In this document: positions 1 through 9,222 of the stretch, piece by piece | Layout: each line of letters starts with the position of its first letter | Numbering within the stretch: position 1 is the first letter of the stretch | NCBI RefSeq assembly: GCF_014196125.1 | Contig: NZ_JACIDA010000001.1 | Coordinates: forward strand, 930,001 to 994,000 | Length of the DNA: 64,000 bases | From: Brevundimonas mediterranea | GTDB taxonomy: Bacteria; Pseudomonadota; Alphaproteobacteria; Caulobacterales; Caulobacteraceae | Direction: 5' to 3' | Notes under the pieces: generated by a model | What the model was told of the DNA's origin: nothing | Seen by the model: only the letters and a program-made list of their open reading frames with translations | The model's database searches: none | Position numbers and translations under genes: made by a program

Positions 1-1
1 C

Positions 2-514
2 CCCTTCGCCGATGTCGCCGCACGGGTGATCGGCGGCGGGGCGGCTGGCTTCGTCGCCGTCTGCGCCATCGCCAAGACCCTGGGCACCCTGGGCGGCTGG
101 ATGATGCTGACCGGCGAGACCGCCCGCGCCGGGGCGCGCCAGGGCTTTCTACCCCGCGTCTTCGGCCGGGGCGCCCTGACCCCGCCCGCCAATCCGCTGA
201 TCCACGGCGGCCTGATGACCCTGATGGTGCTGATCAGCGCCCAGCCGCGTCTCGCCGGCCAGTTCAGCCTGCTGATCGGCGCGACCACCGTGCTGTTCCT
301 GGTCGTCTACGGCCTGTGTTGCGCCGCCCTGTTCCGGTTCAGCGACCGCTGGCCCGCGCGCCTGGCCGCCCTGGGCGGCCTTGGCTTCTGCGGCTGGGCG
401 GTCGTGATGTCGGGCTGGACCTTCCTGGGCATAGCCCTGGTCTTCTTCGCCGCGACGACCGTGGGATGGGCGTTCGTTCGCAGGACCAGCGATCCGGCGG
501 AGGCGCCTGTCTAA
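2..514 (+). CDS. APC-family amino acid permease, 3' part only
   Basis: The gene enters from the left edge; the frame is open from base 2, so about 170 C-terminal residues are visible. The stretch GGWMMLTGETARAGA followed by a short loop and FLPRVF matches the region of arginine/agmatine antiporter-type permeases (AdiC/PotE branch of the APC superfamily) that reads GWxLLxGQTAKAAADDGLFP. Four hydrophobic membrane segments follow and the protein ends in a short polar tail. It should sit in the inner membrane and exchange or import amino acids or amines. The substrate cannot be read from this fragment. No partner gene is visible downstream. Confidence 0.75.
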   Translation, partial: PFADVAARVIGGGAAGFVAVCAIAKTLGTLGGWMMLTGETARAGARQGFLPRVFGRGALTPPANPLIHGGLMTLMVLISAQPRLAGQFSLLIGATTVLFLVVYGLCCAALFRFSDRWPARLAALGGLGFCGWAVVMSGWTFLGIALVFFAATTVGWAFVRRTSDPAEAPV

Positions 515-593
515 AGATAGGAATGCCCGTCGAGAACTTCAGCTTGGAGTGGTGAACCGATACTCGTTTCGGTGCGGAGGGGGCTCAGGGCCG

Positions 594-1811
594 CTACCTA
601 CTGCCCCACAAGAATTGTTGGGCGAGGATAAACGGGTCCTGTCCATCCAGTGCCTCGATGTCCGGGCGTAGATGCCAGCGAGGATTGCCTTGTGCGTCGT
701 ACACGGGCTCGGCCGAATACTGGGCGTCGATCCCTGTTCTATCCAGGCGCAGCGGAAATACGGCGGCGCCGAGCCCCATCATGGGACTACCGACGATGAC
801 CCCGCGCCCTAGGCTCTTCATGCCCATGGGGAAACCTTCCGCCATGCTGCCGCTCCAGCGGTCCACCACTACGGCCACGGGCCCGTCGAATGTGAATGGG
901 CCTTCGGGGTCGACTGTCTCGACCCAAGGTTCGCTAAGGCCTTCGCCTGCGCGGCGCCGCATCATGGCGTAGGGCGCCGCCTTCCGGATGAAGCGTCCCA
1001 TGATTGGACGAGCGACAGCTGTGTCGCCACCGCCGTTCCCCCGGACATCCAGAATCAGGGCGGGGCAATTGCGCAACTCGACAAGCGCCGCGTTGAATGC
1101 CTCAACCACGGCGTCGTTGGCGAAAGACCGAATGGTGATCAAGCCGATGCCATCCTCCAGCCTGCGCCATTCGACATCGGATAAAGACGATCGGGGTGTA
1201 GTCGGAATCACGAGATCAATCCGCTTTCCACCCGTTCGCTTGACGCGATAGCGCCGGGGTTCACCCCGTGTCCCGGCGACCGCGCGACCTGCAGCGAATG
1301 CGACGGCATGATCGTCCGCGTTCGTCAGACATCTGGGCATTCGGGACTGGACGGCGTCGGCGATGGAAACACCGTTCACAGCCTCGATGATATCGTTCCG
1401 CATCAGGCCTTGCGATGCGGCCGCGCCGCCGTCCTGCAGCGCCACGACCCGGGCCTCACCAGCGGCGTAGGCGACCAAGACGTCCGAAATCGCGCCACGC
1501 GGCGTCCCAGGCGGCATGTCGGAGACGCCCGTATGCGGATCGTAAAGTTCAAAAGCCGCCTCGGCGACAATCGCGGCGAAATCAGCACGGCTGGCTGCCT
1601 CAACCGCCAGCGGTCGGTAGACACGCCGAACCTGCGCCCAGTCCGTCTGCTTCTCGCTAAAGAAGCAATAACGATCACGCAGAGTGGTCCAGAATTCATC
1701 GAAGTCCTGGGCGAAGGTTATGTCACGATCGGTTGCGGCCAGGAGGCGCCCTGCGGGCAAGCTGGCTGCCGTCGTGCCCAGCGCGGCAAGCAACACGCGA
1801 CGTCTGTTCAT
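594..1811 (-). CDS. S41-family (C-terminal processing-type) exported peptidase
   Basis: A 405-residue protein with an N-terminal export signal (MNRRRVLLAALGTTAASLPA), whose twin arginines suggest Tat export. A PDZ-like stretch around residues 110-150 (VVALQDGGAAASQGLMRNDI) precedes an S41 catalytic region with GLITIRSF, ALILDVRGNGGG and WSGSMAEGF, the last holding the probable nucleophile serine. The family cleaves proteins or peptides in the periplasm. The ATG at 1811 is preceded on the - strand by GAGGGGC, a fair ribosome site. It is monocistronic; the gene on its 3' side ends on the opposite strand. The substrate is unknown. Confidence 0.8.
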   Translation of the reverse strand: MNRRRVLLAALGTTAASLPAGRLLAATDRDITFAQDFDEFWTTLRDRYCFFSEKQTDWAQVRRVYRPLAVEAASRADFAAIVAEAAFELYDPHTGVSDMPPGTPRGAISDVLVAYAAGEARVVALQDGGAAASQGLMRNDIIEAVNGVSIADAVQSRMPRCLTNADDHAVAFAAGRAVAGTRGEPRRYRVKRTGGKRIDLVIPTTPRSSLSDVEWRRLEDGIGLITIRSFANDAVVEAFNAALVELRNCPALILDVRGNGGGDTAVARPIMGRFIRKAAPYAMMRRRAGEGLSEPWVETVDPEGPFTFDGPVAVVVDRWSGSMAEGFPMGMKSLGRGVIVGSPMMGLGAAVFPLRLDRTGIDAQYSAEPVYDAQGNPRWHLRPDIEALDGQDPFILAQQFLWGSR

Positions 1812-1818
1812 CTTTGCC

Positions 1819-1840
1819 CCTCGCTCTCTGCGAGGTTTTT
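1819..1840 (+). other. Hairpin with T-run over the S41 gene's leader
   Basis: CCTCGC, a five-base loop and GCGAGG are followed by TTTTT. Read on the + strand it looks like a small intrinsic terminator, but no + strand gene ends here. Read on the - strand the same arm contains the GAGGGG ribosome site of the S41 gene, so it could instead hide that site. Both roles are guesses from sequence alone. Confidence 0.3.
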
Positions 1841-2002
1841 GCCGCTCTGATCGGCTGCTGGCCAGTTAAACCTCGGTAATATCGGCGGAACGAAGAATGC
1901 CTGTTCTCTGCCCAGCTGTAGAGAAGCGGACTCCCGCCATGTCCGCAATGGGTCGAACTGCGACCTCGGCGCAGCCTAAAACTGGACTATGCGATAGCCG
2001 TC

Positions 2003-2602
2003 TCAATCGTGAGCCGACAACCCCCGCCGCCACGGATCGCGTTCTTCAGCGTCCTTGTCCTTGCTCCAGCTGAACCCCATCGACAGCGACTTGCTGGTCG
2101 AATCGGCGCCGTAGCCGCGGCCGGACCAGCCGCCGTAGGGAGAATAGAAGCCCGGCCCGCGCAGGCCGTATCCGCCGCCGTAGCCGTAACCCCAGGGCTG
2201 GTTGCGGCCCTCGCGATAGGCCAGGTCCAGACGGCCGTTCTCGCCGACCGGCAGGGACACCGCCGCGCCATAGCTGCGGTAACCGCCCGTGCCGATGCCC
2301 GCCTCGACCATGCCGTGCATCTGGCGGTCGTCCTGAGGGCCGGGCGCGGGGGCTTCGTCGAAGCTGGCGCCGGGCGTGCGGCTGTCGATCCAGTGCTGGA
2401 TCTGCTGTTCAGTGGTCAGGCCGTGGGGCGCGGCGTCCTGGGCCGTGGGGGCGGCGACGGCGGCCTCGGGCGCGGCGGCCATGGCCTGGGCCAGGGTCGG
2501 GGCGTTCGAGGGCGCGGTCGTGACCACGCCGTCGGGATCGCCGCCCGACATCGCGCCCGGCATCGTCAGAGCCATACCCGCCAAGAGTCCTGCGATCAGC
2601 AT
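2003..2602 (-). CDS. Exported Gly/Tyr-rich protein of unknown function
   Basis: A 199-residue protein with a hydrophobic N-terminal segment (MLIAGLLAGMALTMPGA) that looks like a signal peptide, then an Ala/Pro-rich spacer. The second half alternates aromatic and glycine residues (GYRSYGAAVSL, NGRLDLAYREG, GYGYGGGYGLRGPG, KSLSMGFSWSKD), which suggests short beta strands like those of a surface or outer-membrane protein. The ATG at 2602 has a strong GGAGG site upstream. I do not recognise a family. It is followed on the same strand by msrB's upstream neighbourhood but with a 48-base gap, so the two may be separately expressed. Confidence 0.6.
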   Translation of the reverse strand: MLIAGLLAGMALTMPGAMSGGDPDGVVTTAPSNAPTLAQAMAAAPEAAVAAPTAQDAAPHGLTTEQQIQHWIDSRTPGASFDEAPAPGPQDDRQMHGMVEAGIGTGGYRSYGAAVSLPVGENGRLDLAYREGRNQPWGYGYGGGYGLRGPGFYSPYGGWSGRGYGADSTSKSLSMGFSWSKDKDAEERDPWRRGLSAHD

Positions 2603-2650
2603 GCGCCGCCTCCGTTCGAAATCATCCTAGCACAGCGAATGCGGCCAAGG

Positions 2651-3145
2651 TCAGGCGTCGCCGTCGCCGCGGTGCAACGGATCCGGCAGGGGTTCGCCCT
2701 CGGCCACGAACGACAGCGCCACCGAATTGATGCAATAGCGGTTGCCTGTCGGCGGCGGGCCGTCGGGGAAGACGTGGCCCTGGTGGCTGCCGCAGCGGGC
2801 GCACTGGGTCTCGATGCGGACCATGCCGTAGCTGGTGTCGCGGATTTCATGGACATGGGCCGGATCGACCGGCTCGGTGAAGCTGGGCCAGCCGGTGCCG
2901 CTCTCGAACTTGGTGCGGCTGCGGAACAGGGGCAGGCCGCATTCGCGGCAGCAGAAGACCCCCGCCCGCTTCTCGCCCAGCAGGGTGCCGCAGAAGGGCG
3001 CCTCGGTGCCGTGCGACAGCAGGACGCGCTTCTCCTCGGCGTTCAGGTCGGCTTCCAGCCGGGCGCGTTCGGCGTCGTCCGGCGGGGTCAGGTCATAGCC
3101 GGAGGGCGAGCACAGGCGGTCGGACGGGGGGGCGAGATCGGTCAT
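2651..3145 (-). CDS. msrB: Peptide-methionine (R)-S-oxide reductase MsrB
   Basis: Reduces methionine-R-sulfoxide in oxidised proteins, using thioredoxin. With the start at 3145 (ATG behind TTTGGAGGTC; a longer frame to 3181 lacks such a site) the protein has 164 residues. Zinc-binding CREC (Cys66, Cys69) and CARC (Cys115, Cys118) pairs, the SGTGWPSF motif and the catalytic RYCINS (Cys138) are all present, so it should be active. Cytoplasmic, since no signal peptide is seen. It stands alone, without msrA. Confidence 0.95.
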   Translation of the reverse strand: MTDLAPPSDRLCSPSGYDLTPPDDAERARLEADLNAEEKRVLLSHGTEAPFCGTLLGEKRAGVFCCRECGLPLFRSRTKFESGTGWPSFTEPVDPAHVHEIRDTSYGMVRIETQCARCGSHQGHVFPDGPPPTGNRYCINSVALSFVAEGEPLPDPLHRGDGDA

Positions 3146-3219
3146 GACCTCCAAATAAGAAGGGGCGGGCCGAGGTTCCACCCCTGCCCGCCCCCGCAGT
3201 CCGTTCGATCCGGACGATT

Positions 3220-4704
3220 TTACTGGAACAGGCTTCCCACCCAGGCGCGGACAGCGGCCTCGTCGGTCGGATCGCCGGCGTAGGCCAGGCCCTGGGCCGG
3301 GGTGAAGGGCATGTCATTGCCGCGCTGGCGGGTCATCCAAGCCTTGTGGCCATAGCTGAGGTCCGCATAGTTGGACGGCAGGCGCAGGACGGTAGGCTCG
3401 ATGAAGATCGAGTCCTCGGCCGTCACCGAACCGGCCAGACGCACGTTCGGCAGGTGGGTCAGCAGGTCCAGCGTATCCAGGCAGCCGCTGGTGCAGCCGC
3501 CGTCCACCAGAACGATCACCGGCCCGGCGACCGGATTGGCCGTGCCGCTGTCCGCGACTGACGGGCGGCCCGGCAGGGTGAAGGTGGCCTGATTGGCGGC
3601 CAGGGCCGAATCGAAGGCGGCGACGATGGCCTGGGTCTGTTCGATGACCGCGCCTGATTCCTGCACGAAGCGCGGATCGGCCTGCATCCGGTTCAGGGTG
3701 TCGACGAACCACTGACGGTTGGTCGGAGTGGCGCGATAGGTGATGGAGCCGGCCTCGGGCTGGCGGCTGACGGTGAACTCGGGCGTCCAGATCCGGTTGG
3801 CCAGGCCATAGCCCCGGCCCGTCGCGTTCAGCGACGCGCCATTGGCGCCCCGCAGGTCGATGACGAAGCCCTGAGGCCCGCGGAGGGCGGCCAGCTGGCC
3901 TTCGACCGCAGCATAGAAGGCGTCCCAGCCCGCTTCGTCCGCCAGACTATGGACGTGGACCCAGGGACGGCCGTTGACCGTCTCGATGGCCAGAGGATTG
4001 GCCGGGGGCATATAGACGGTGGCGCGATAGGCGGCTTCCAGCGCCCCGGCCTCGACAGGTTGCGGCTGCATCTGGAACTCGCGCTCCCGACGGCCGACCT
4101 TGAAGGTGCAGAGCGACGGCACGCCGCTGGTCAGCGGATTGTTGCGGTTCCACAGCAGATAGGGCGCCGTGCGGACGCGGCCGGCCTCGGTCGTCAGATC
4201 GCCTTCCCAACGGTCCAGGCGTTCGTCGGCCAGTTGCGCCGCAGTCTTGTCGCCGCACTTCACCAGGGTCGAGCCGACCGGCGGAAGGCTGCGTACGCCG
4301 GGCTTCACATAGGAGACCACATATTCGCCGTTGCGCCACGCAGTCGTCAGACCCGGCCAGCCGATGGCGAAATAAGGACCCAGACCTTCGTAGGTGGGGC
4401 GGGTCGCGATGTTCGAATCGCGGAAACCGTTGGCGTAATAGCGCAGCAGATAGGCGTGGCTATCGCCGCTGTTGACGCGGCCGGCCTTGCTCTGGGCGTC
4501 GGCGAGGCCGGTGTCGATCCAGGCGCGGAAGGTCTCGCCCGGCGCGCCGGGCACGACGGCGGCGGGATGGTTGGCGGCCAGGACGTCATGGACCGTCTGC
4601 AGGTCCTGCTGCGCGAGGGCGCGGAAATCCTGGGCGGAGGCGGCGCCGGCGGCCAGTGTCAGGGACACGACGGCGGCCGAGGCGGCGGCGATCAGGCGGT
4701 TCAT
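3220..4704 (-). CDS. Exported S41-like protein
   Basis: A 494-residue secreted protein with a clear signal peptide ([18 protein letters not shown], cleavage after AASA). The N-terminal half holds a lid/cap-type region; the C-terminal half resembles the S41 peptidase fold, with [11 protein letters not shown] (core strand) and [18 protein letters not shown], where the serine between two cysteines is in the position of the nucleophile. The neighbouring GGC..GC pair could form a disulfide. It is the second S41-like exported protein within 5 kb, but the two are too different to be recent duplicates. Its substrate is unknown. Confidence 0.7.
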   Translation of the reverse strand: MNRLIAAASAAVVSLTLAAGAASAQDFRALAQQDLQTVHDVLAANHPAAVVPGAPGETFRAWIDTGLADAQSKAGRVNSGDSHAYLLRYYANGFRDSNIATRPTYEGLGPYFAIGWPGLTTAWRNGEYVVSYVKPGVRSLPPVGSTLVKCGDKTAAQLADERLDRWEGDLTTEAGRVRTAPYLLWNRNNPLTSGVPSLCTFKVGRREREFQMQPQPVEAGALEAAYRATVYMPPANPLAIETVNGRPWVHVHSLADEAGWDAFYAAVEGQLAALRGPQGFVIDLRGANGASLNATGRGYGLANRIWTPEFTVSRQPEAGSITYRATPTNRQWFVDTLNRMQADPRFVQESGAVIEQTQAIVAAFDSALAANQATFTLPGRPSVADSGTANPVAGPVIVLVDGGCTSGCLDTLDLLTHLPNVRLAGSVTAEDSIFIEPTVLRLPSNYADLSYGHKAWMTRQRGNDMPFTPAQGLAYAGDPTDEAAVRAWVGSLFQ

Positions 4705-4829
4705 GGAGGCTCCTGGGCTTGGACGATAAGCTTGGCGCCGCCGTTAAACCTTATGCCTCCCACGCTTGCCAACCCCCGCCGCCGTCCTTTCGCCCAAATG
4801 TCATACCGATTGCGGCGAAGCGGCGCGGG

Positions 4830-5546
4830 TCAGAGCGGCGAAGCCGTTTCGACGGTCGCGCCGAACAGGCGGTGAAAACTGATCTTCAGCGCCGCGTCCG
4901 CCTCGTCCATGGTCGCCAGGACGCCCAGATCGATCAGGCTGGTGACCCCATGCTCCTGAATGCCGCAGGGCACGATGCCGCCGAAATGATCCAGATCCGG
5001 CTCCACGTTCAGGCTGACGCCGTGGAAGCTGACCCATTTGCGCACCTTGACGCCGATGGCGGCGATCTTGTCCTCACGGCTCCAGCCCGCGCCCTTGCGC
5101 TCGACCCAGACCCCGACCCGCCCCTCGCGCACGTCTGCCGTCACGCCGAACTGGGCCAGGCCGCCGATCAGCCATTGCTCCAGCCCCCTGACGAAGGCGC
5201 GCACGTCCCGCCCGCGCCGGTTCAGGTCCAGCATGACATAGGCCACCCGCTGACCCGGCCCATGATAGGTAAACTGCCCGCCCCGTCCCGTCCGGTGAAC
5301 CGGGAAGCGGCCGGCGTCGAGCAGGTCCTCGTCCCGCGCCGACACCCCGGCGGTGTAGAGGGGCGGATGTTCCAGCAGCCAGACCATCTCCCCCGCCTCG
5401 CCTGCCGCTATGGCGGCGACACGCGCCTCCATGAAGGCTTCGGCGGCGGCGTAATCGACAGGGCGGGTCGCCACCACCCATTCGACGGGGCGGTCGTCGT
5501 CGCGAAGCAGCTTCTGAAGTTCAGGACTTAACGGCTCGGCAAGCAT
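4830..5546 (-). CDS. lipB: Octanoyltransferase LipB
   Basis: Transfers octanoyl from acyl carrier protein to the lipoyl domains of 2-oxoacid dehydrogenases and the glycine cleavage H protein, the first step of de novo lipoate attachment. The 238-residue protein has the family's [11 protein letters not shown] motif, the lysine of [18 protein letters not shown] (Lys160) and the thioester cysteine of GIVPCGI (Cys194). Length is usual. LipA is not in the window. The gene is divergent from the fliN-like gene with only about 65 bases between them. Confidence 0.95.
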   Translation of the reverse strand: MLAEPLSPELQKLLRDDDRPVEWVVATRPVDYAAAEAFMEARVAAIAAGEAGEMVWLLEHPPLYTAGVSARDEDLLDAGRFPVHRTGRGGQFTYHGPGQRVAYVMLDLNRRGRDVRAFVRGLEQWLIGGLAQFGVTADVREGRVGVWVERKGAGWSREDKIAAIGVKVRKWVSFHGVSLNVEPDLDHFGGIVPCGIQEHGVTSLIDLGVLATMDEADAALKISFHRLFGATVETASPL

Positions 5547-5611
5547 AAGGCTTCAATGTGCAGCTTGAGGCGTTTCCGCAAGGGACGACCTCATAGTGAA
5601 CGAGAGCGCCC

Positions 5612-5863
5612 GTGTCCCAGATCAACGCCGTCGACGTCGAAATCTCAGTGGTGCTGGGCCGTATGGTGCTGCCGATGTCGCAACTGCTGCGCATGGGCCG
5701 GGGCGCCGTGATTCCGCTGGACGCCTCGGAAGGCGACGAAGTCTGGATCCTGGCGAACAATCACCCGGTCGCGCGCGGCGAGATCGAGATTCGCGACGAC
5801 CGGATCGCCATCACCGTGACCCGATCGGCCGACCTCTACGACTTCATGGCCGGTTCGGCATGA
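5612..5863 (+). CDS. fliN: Short FliN-like flagellar switch protein
   Basis: The 83-residue product is essentially one SpoA (FliM/FliN C-terminal) domain: VEISVVLGRMVLPMSQLLRMGRGAVIPL, then EVWILANNHPVARGEIEI. FliN forms the lower rim of the flagellar C-ring that sets rotation direction and takes part in export. The start is GTG at 5612. It lacks the longer N-terminal arm of many FliN proteins. No other switch genes (fliG, fliM) are adjacent, so it is an orphan here, and it could be a paralogue or the only copy. Confidence 0.75.
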   Translation: MSQINAVDVEISVVLGRMVLPMSQLLRMGRGAVIPLDASEGDEVWILANNHPVARGEIEIRDDRIAITVTRSADLYDFMAGSA

Positions 5864-5960
5864 CGTATCCACAAGCTGAAACGCACAAAGCGCGACAGGG
5901 CTGAAAAGAGAGCCTTTCCTTTTCCGGCGGCTTCGTCTATTCGCCGCCGCTCCGATGCGA

Positions 5961-6045
5961 GCGGTCGTGGCGGAATTGGTAGACGCGCAGCGTTGAGGTC
6001 GCTGTGGGGCAACCCGTGGAAGTTCGAGTCTTCTCGACCGCACCA
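5961..6045 (+). tRNA. tRNA-Leu (anticodon GAG)
   Basis: An 85-base class II tRNA. Acceptor arms GCGGTCG (5961-5967) and CGACCGC (6035-6041) pair fully, followed by A and an encoded CCA. The anticodon stem CAGCG/CGCTG encloses loop TTGAGGT with GAG at 5995-5997, reading CUC and CUU. The variable arm is long, as in leucine tRNAs, and GTTCGAGTC forms the T arm. Confidence 0.97.
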
Positions 6046-6110
6046 TCTGGCTAAACAGGGCGATTCATCGGCTAACTACGGCTGGACATTCTACCAAGGG
6101 AGGCGACCAC

Positions 6111-7529
6111 GTGAGCACCACGGACTCCGCCTTCGCTCCAGCCGAAGCGCCTGATAACGAAGACCACGCCGCCCTGGACGAGGACTATGTCCTCACCCCT
6201 CAATTCGTCGAGAAAGTCGTGGACGCCGCCGATGACGGCGACGGCATGCGGCTGCGGTCCCTGCTGGAGGACCTGCACCCCGCCGACGTCGCCGACCTGA
6301 TGGGCTTCCTGACCTCGGAACACCGCGCCGTCGTGGTGCTGTGGCTGCCGCCGGAGCTTCTGGCCGAGACCCTGCCCGAGCTGGACGACGGCATCCGCGA
6401 GGAGGTGCTGGAGCGGGTGCCGCACGGAACCCTGGCCGAGGCCCTGCAGGAACTGGATTCCGACGACGCCGCCGCCGTGGTCGAGGATCTTGAGGACGAC
6501 CAGCGCGAACGCGTTCTGGCGGCCATGCCGGACGTAGACCGCGCGGCGATCGAGAGCAGCCTGGGCTATGATGAAGAGTCCGCCGGCCGCCTGATGCAGC
6601 GCGAGGTGATGGCCGCGCCCCAGTTCTGGAGCGTGGGCGACACCATCGACCACATCCGCAAACAGGGCGACGACCTGCCGGAGCTGTTCTTCGACATCTA
6701 TGTGGTCGATCCGCTGAACCGCCCCGTCGGCGGCGTGCCGATCAGCGGTTTGCTGCGCGCCCCGCGCAGCGCGGCCCTGGCCGACCTGATGGAGCCGATC
6801 AATGTGATCGCCGTCGATCAGGACCAGGAAGAGGTCGCCTATATCTTCGAGAAATACCACCTGATCTCGGCCCCGGTCGTGGATGCGGCCGGTCGGCTGG
6901 TGGGGCAGATCACCGTCGATGACATCGTCAACATCATTCAGGAAGAAAACCGCGAGGACATCCTGCGCCTCGCCGGTGTCGCCGACGAGGACCGCGGCTC
7001 GTCCGTGTCCGAGATCGTGCGCGGCCGCGTGCCCTGGCTGGCGATCAATCTGGCGACGGCCGCGCTGGGCGCCAGCGTCATCGGTCTGTTCGAAGGCACC
7101 ATCCAGCAGATCGTCGCCCTGGCCGTACTGATGCCCATCGTCTCGGCCATCGGCGGCAACGCCGGGACCCAGGCCCTGACCGTCACCGTCCGCGCCCTGG
7201 CGACCCGCGAACTGAACTCGGCCAACGCCATGCGGACCTTCCTGCGCGAATTGGCGGTCGGCGTCGCCAACGGGCTGGTTCTGGCCCCCCTGATCGGGGT
7301 CGCGGCGGGATTCTGGTTCCGCCATGAGGACTGGCGGATCGGTCTGGTCATCGGGGCGGCCATGATCCTGAACCTGCTGGTGGCCGCCTGTATCGGCGTG
7401 CTGACGCCGCTGACCCTGTCGAAGCTGAAGTTCGACCCGGCCGTGTCGTCGGCGGTGTTCGTGACAGCCACGACCGACTTCTTCGGTTTCCTGATTTTCC
7501 TCGGCCTGGCCACCATCGTTTTGCTGTAG
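6111..7529 (+). CDS. mgtE: Magnesium transporter MgtE
   Basis: A 472-residue inner-membrane magnesium channel. The N-terminal superhelical domain (about residues 30-150, with repeated HPADVADLM / LPELDDGI units), a pair of CBS domains (about 160-290) and five C-terminal membrane helices follow the usual order. The pore-region signature GGNAGTQALTVTVRALA is intact. The start is GTG at 6111 behind AAGGGAGG. CBS domains gate the pore in response to cytosolic magnesium. No magnesium riboswitch is visible in the short leader after tRNA-Leu. Confidence 0.95.
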   Translation: MSTTDSAFAPAEAPDNEDHAALDEDYVLTPQFVEKVVDAADDGDGMRLRSLLEDLHPADVADLMGFLTSEHRAVVVLWLPPELLAETLPELDDGIREEVLERVPHGTLAEALQELDSDDAAAVVEDLEDDQRERVLAAMPDVDRAAIESSLGYDEESAGRLMQREVMAAPQFWSVGDTIDHIRKQGDDLPELFFDIYVVDPLNRPVGGVPISGLLRAPRSAALADLMEPINVIAVDQDQEEVAYIFEKYHLISAPVVDAAGRLVGQITVDDIVNIIQEENREDILRLAGVADEDRGSSVSEIVRGRVPWLAINLATAALGASVIGLFEGTIQQIVALAVLMPIVSAIGGNAGTQALTVTVRALATRELNSANAMRTFLRELAVGVANGLVLAPLIGVAAGFWFRHEDWRIGLVIGAAMILNLLVAACIGVLTPLTLSKLKFDPAVSSAVFVTATTDFFGFLIFLGLATIVLL

Positions 7530-7534
7530 AAGCC

Positions 7535-7549
7535 TGGCCCCATGTTTGC
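7535..7549 (+). promoter_or_regulatory. Sigma-54 (-24/-12) promoter of spmX
   Basis: TGGCCCCATGTTTGC matches the sigma-54 consensus with the GG and GC elements exactly 12 bases apart. Transcription should begin near 7561, upstream of the GTG at 7599. In Caulobacter crescentus spmX is known to be transcribed by sigma-54 with the activator TacA, which fits. Confidence 0.7.
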
Positions 7550-7598
7550 TGAGACGTGGCCCTGGGCCGCGCCGCCGTCTCGCTTTGGGGCAACACCT

Positions 7599-9179
7599 GT
7601 GTCTGACACGCCGAAACCGACCAAGATTTCCCGCGAGGGGGTCATTCTGATCAAGAGCTTCGAGGGTTTCCGCCCTCGAGCCGTTCAGCGCGCCGACGGC
7701 CGCTGGACGATCGGCTATGGCCATACCCGTTCCGCCCGCGAAGGGCTGAGCGTGTCCGAGAGCGACGCCGAACTGCTGTTGCAGTACGACCTGATCCCGG
7801 TGGTTCGCGCCATCGGCTCCGTCCAGGCGCCGCTGAACCAGCATCAGTTCGACGCCCTCGCCAGCTTCGCCTTCTCGGTGGGGGTCGATCGCTTCACGAC
7901 ATCCGACGTTCTGGCCCGACTGAACGCCGGCGCGTCGGACGAAGCCGCCGAGGCCCTCTTGGCCTGGACGGACGACAACGCGGTCGTCGCGCCGCCGCGC
8001 CGCCGCGCCGCCGAACGCGCCCTGTTCGTCGCCAATCCCGACGCGCCTGTTTCGCTGGCCGACCTTCTCGCCGCCCCCCTGCCGCCGGTGACCGCCACCC
8101 TCGTGGAGCGTACCGTCGAACCGGAGCCGTCGGCAGAGGCGGTCGCGTTTGAAAACACGGATGTCGCGCCCTTTCCGGCCTTGCCGTCGGCGACCCTGAC
8201 GACAGCGGCCGCCGTCGCCGTTCTTCTGGGCGAGGACGAAGACCAGCGTTCCGTCGTCATCGAAGAGACGCCGCCTGCGCTGGAAGCCGCGCCGCCTGCC
8301 GAAGGGGAATCGACCCCGGACGCCCTGATCGAGACAGACATCGCCGAAGAGGCCGAACCGGCGAAAGAACCGGAGCCGCGCCCTTCCCCGCCCCCACCTC
8401 AGACCGACAAGACGGGCGGCGTCGCCGCCTTCTACTCCCCCTACGCCGTGCGCGCCCACGGCCCGCTGCTCGGCTTTGGAGCGGGACGCGTGAACGCGAA
8501 GCCGGAGGCGACCGCCGCCGCCAATGACCTCGCTACGCAACACGTCGAGGTCGAGGCGAAGGAAGACCTTGCAGTCGAGACTTCGTTCACCCCGACCGCG
8601 GCCCTGCCCGCCCCCTCGCCAAGCGAAACAGCGGTCGCCGGCGAGGAGGTTTCAACGCCTGAGCCGGCTGTAGAACCCGCGACTTCAGAAGACGCGCCTG
8701 AGACGTTTGAACAGCCGCAAATGATCGCCGAGCAGGCGGTCGAAGTCCCGGTGTTCGCCGCCGCCGCGCCGCCGCAGGATCCGATCCAGCTTGAACTGAC
8801 GGCTGATCCTGTCTCGCCGCAGGAATCGTCGAACGCCCGCCAGGCATGGCCGGAGAGCCGCGAGGCTGTCGATCCTGACCAGACGCCTCTGTTCGGGGCG
8901 GAAGAAAATTCCGCGATCGATGAAGAGATCCAGGCCGACTATGCTCCGGTCCCGCCCACCGCTCAGCAGGCCGGCTGGAGCGAAACGGCGACCTTTCTGG
9001 TGATGGGCGGCATCGGCATGCTGTCGTTCGGCGCCGCCATGGCCGCCTTCCGGCAATCCTCCCGTTCGAGCGACGAAACGCTCCTGATCGGCTGGGTGCT
9101 GGCCGTCATCGCCCTCGCCTGCGTCGGGGTGTCGGGCTACAATCTTTACAAACGCTGGGGCCGCGCCGACCGCGCCTAA
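7599..9179 (+). CDS. spmX: Polarity/stalk morphogenesis protein SpmX
   Basis: In Caulobacter SpmX localises to the old pole, recruits and activates the kinase DivJ and links cell-cycle signalling to stalk placement. The 526-residue protein shows its architecture: an N-terminal GH24 muramidase-like domain without a signal peptide (residues 8-145, TIGYGHT motif), a long acidic Pro/Ala/Glu-rich middle, and two membrane helices near the C-terminus ([18 protein letters not shown] and [17 protein letters not shown]). The muramidase glutamate (Glu22) and threonine (Thr37) are kept, but the catalytic aspartate position holds Arg31, in line with a binding rather than lytic role. I chose GTG 7599 because the ATG at 7542 lies inside the promoter; GGGG sits 8 bases upstream of the GTG. 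Confidence 0.85.
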   Translation: MSDTPKPTKISREGVILIKSFEGFRPRAVQRADGRWTIGYGHTRSAREGLSVSESDAELLLQYDLIPVVRAIGSVQAPLNQHQFDALASFAFSVGVDRFTTSDVLARLNAGASDEAAEALLAWTDDNAVVAPPRRRAAERALFVANPDAPVSLADLLAAPLPPVTATLVERTVEPEPSAEAVAFENTDVAPFPALPSATLTTAAAVAVLLGEDEDQRSVVIEETPPALEAAPPAEGESTPDALIETDIAEEAEPAKEPEPRPSPPPPQTDKTGGVAAFYSPYAVRAHGPLLGFGAGRVNAKPEATAAANDLATQHVEVEAKEDLAVETSFTPTAALPAPSPSETAVAGEEVSTPEPAVEPATSEDAPETFEQPQMIAEQAVEVPVFAAAAPPQDPIQLELTADPVSPQESSNARQAWPESREAVDPDQTPLFGAEENSAIDEEIQADYAPVPPTAQQAGWSETATFLVMGGIGMLSFGAAMAAFRQSSRSSDETLLIGWVLAVIALACVGVSGYNLYKRWGRADRA

Positions 9180-9222
9180 GACTGTTTTGCGAAAGAGGAT
9201 GCGCGATGCTACCCCTTTGCGC

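Noticed and set aside
7542-7598. ATG start of spmX at 7542
   Set aside because: It lies within the sigma-54 promoter and has no ribosome site.
6072-8543. An 823-codon open frame on the - strand
   Set aside because: It is the antisense of mgtE and spmX; composition is Arg/Gly/Gln-rich as expected of GC-rich shadows, and both + strand genes are well supported.
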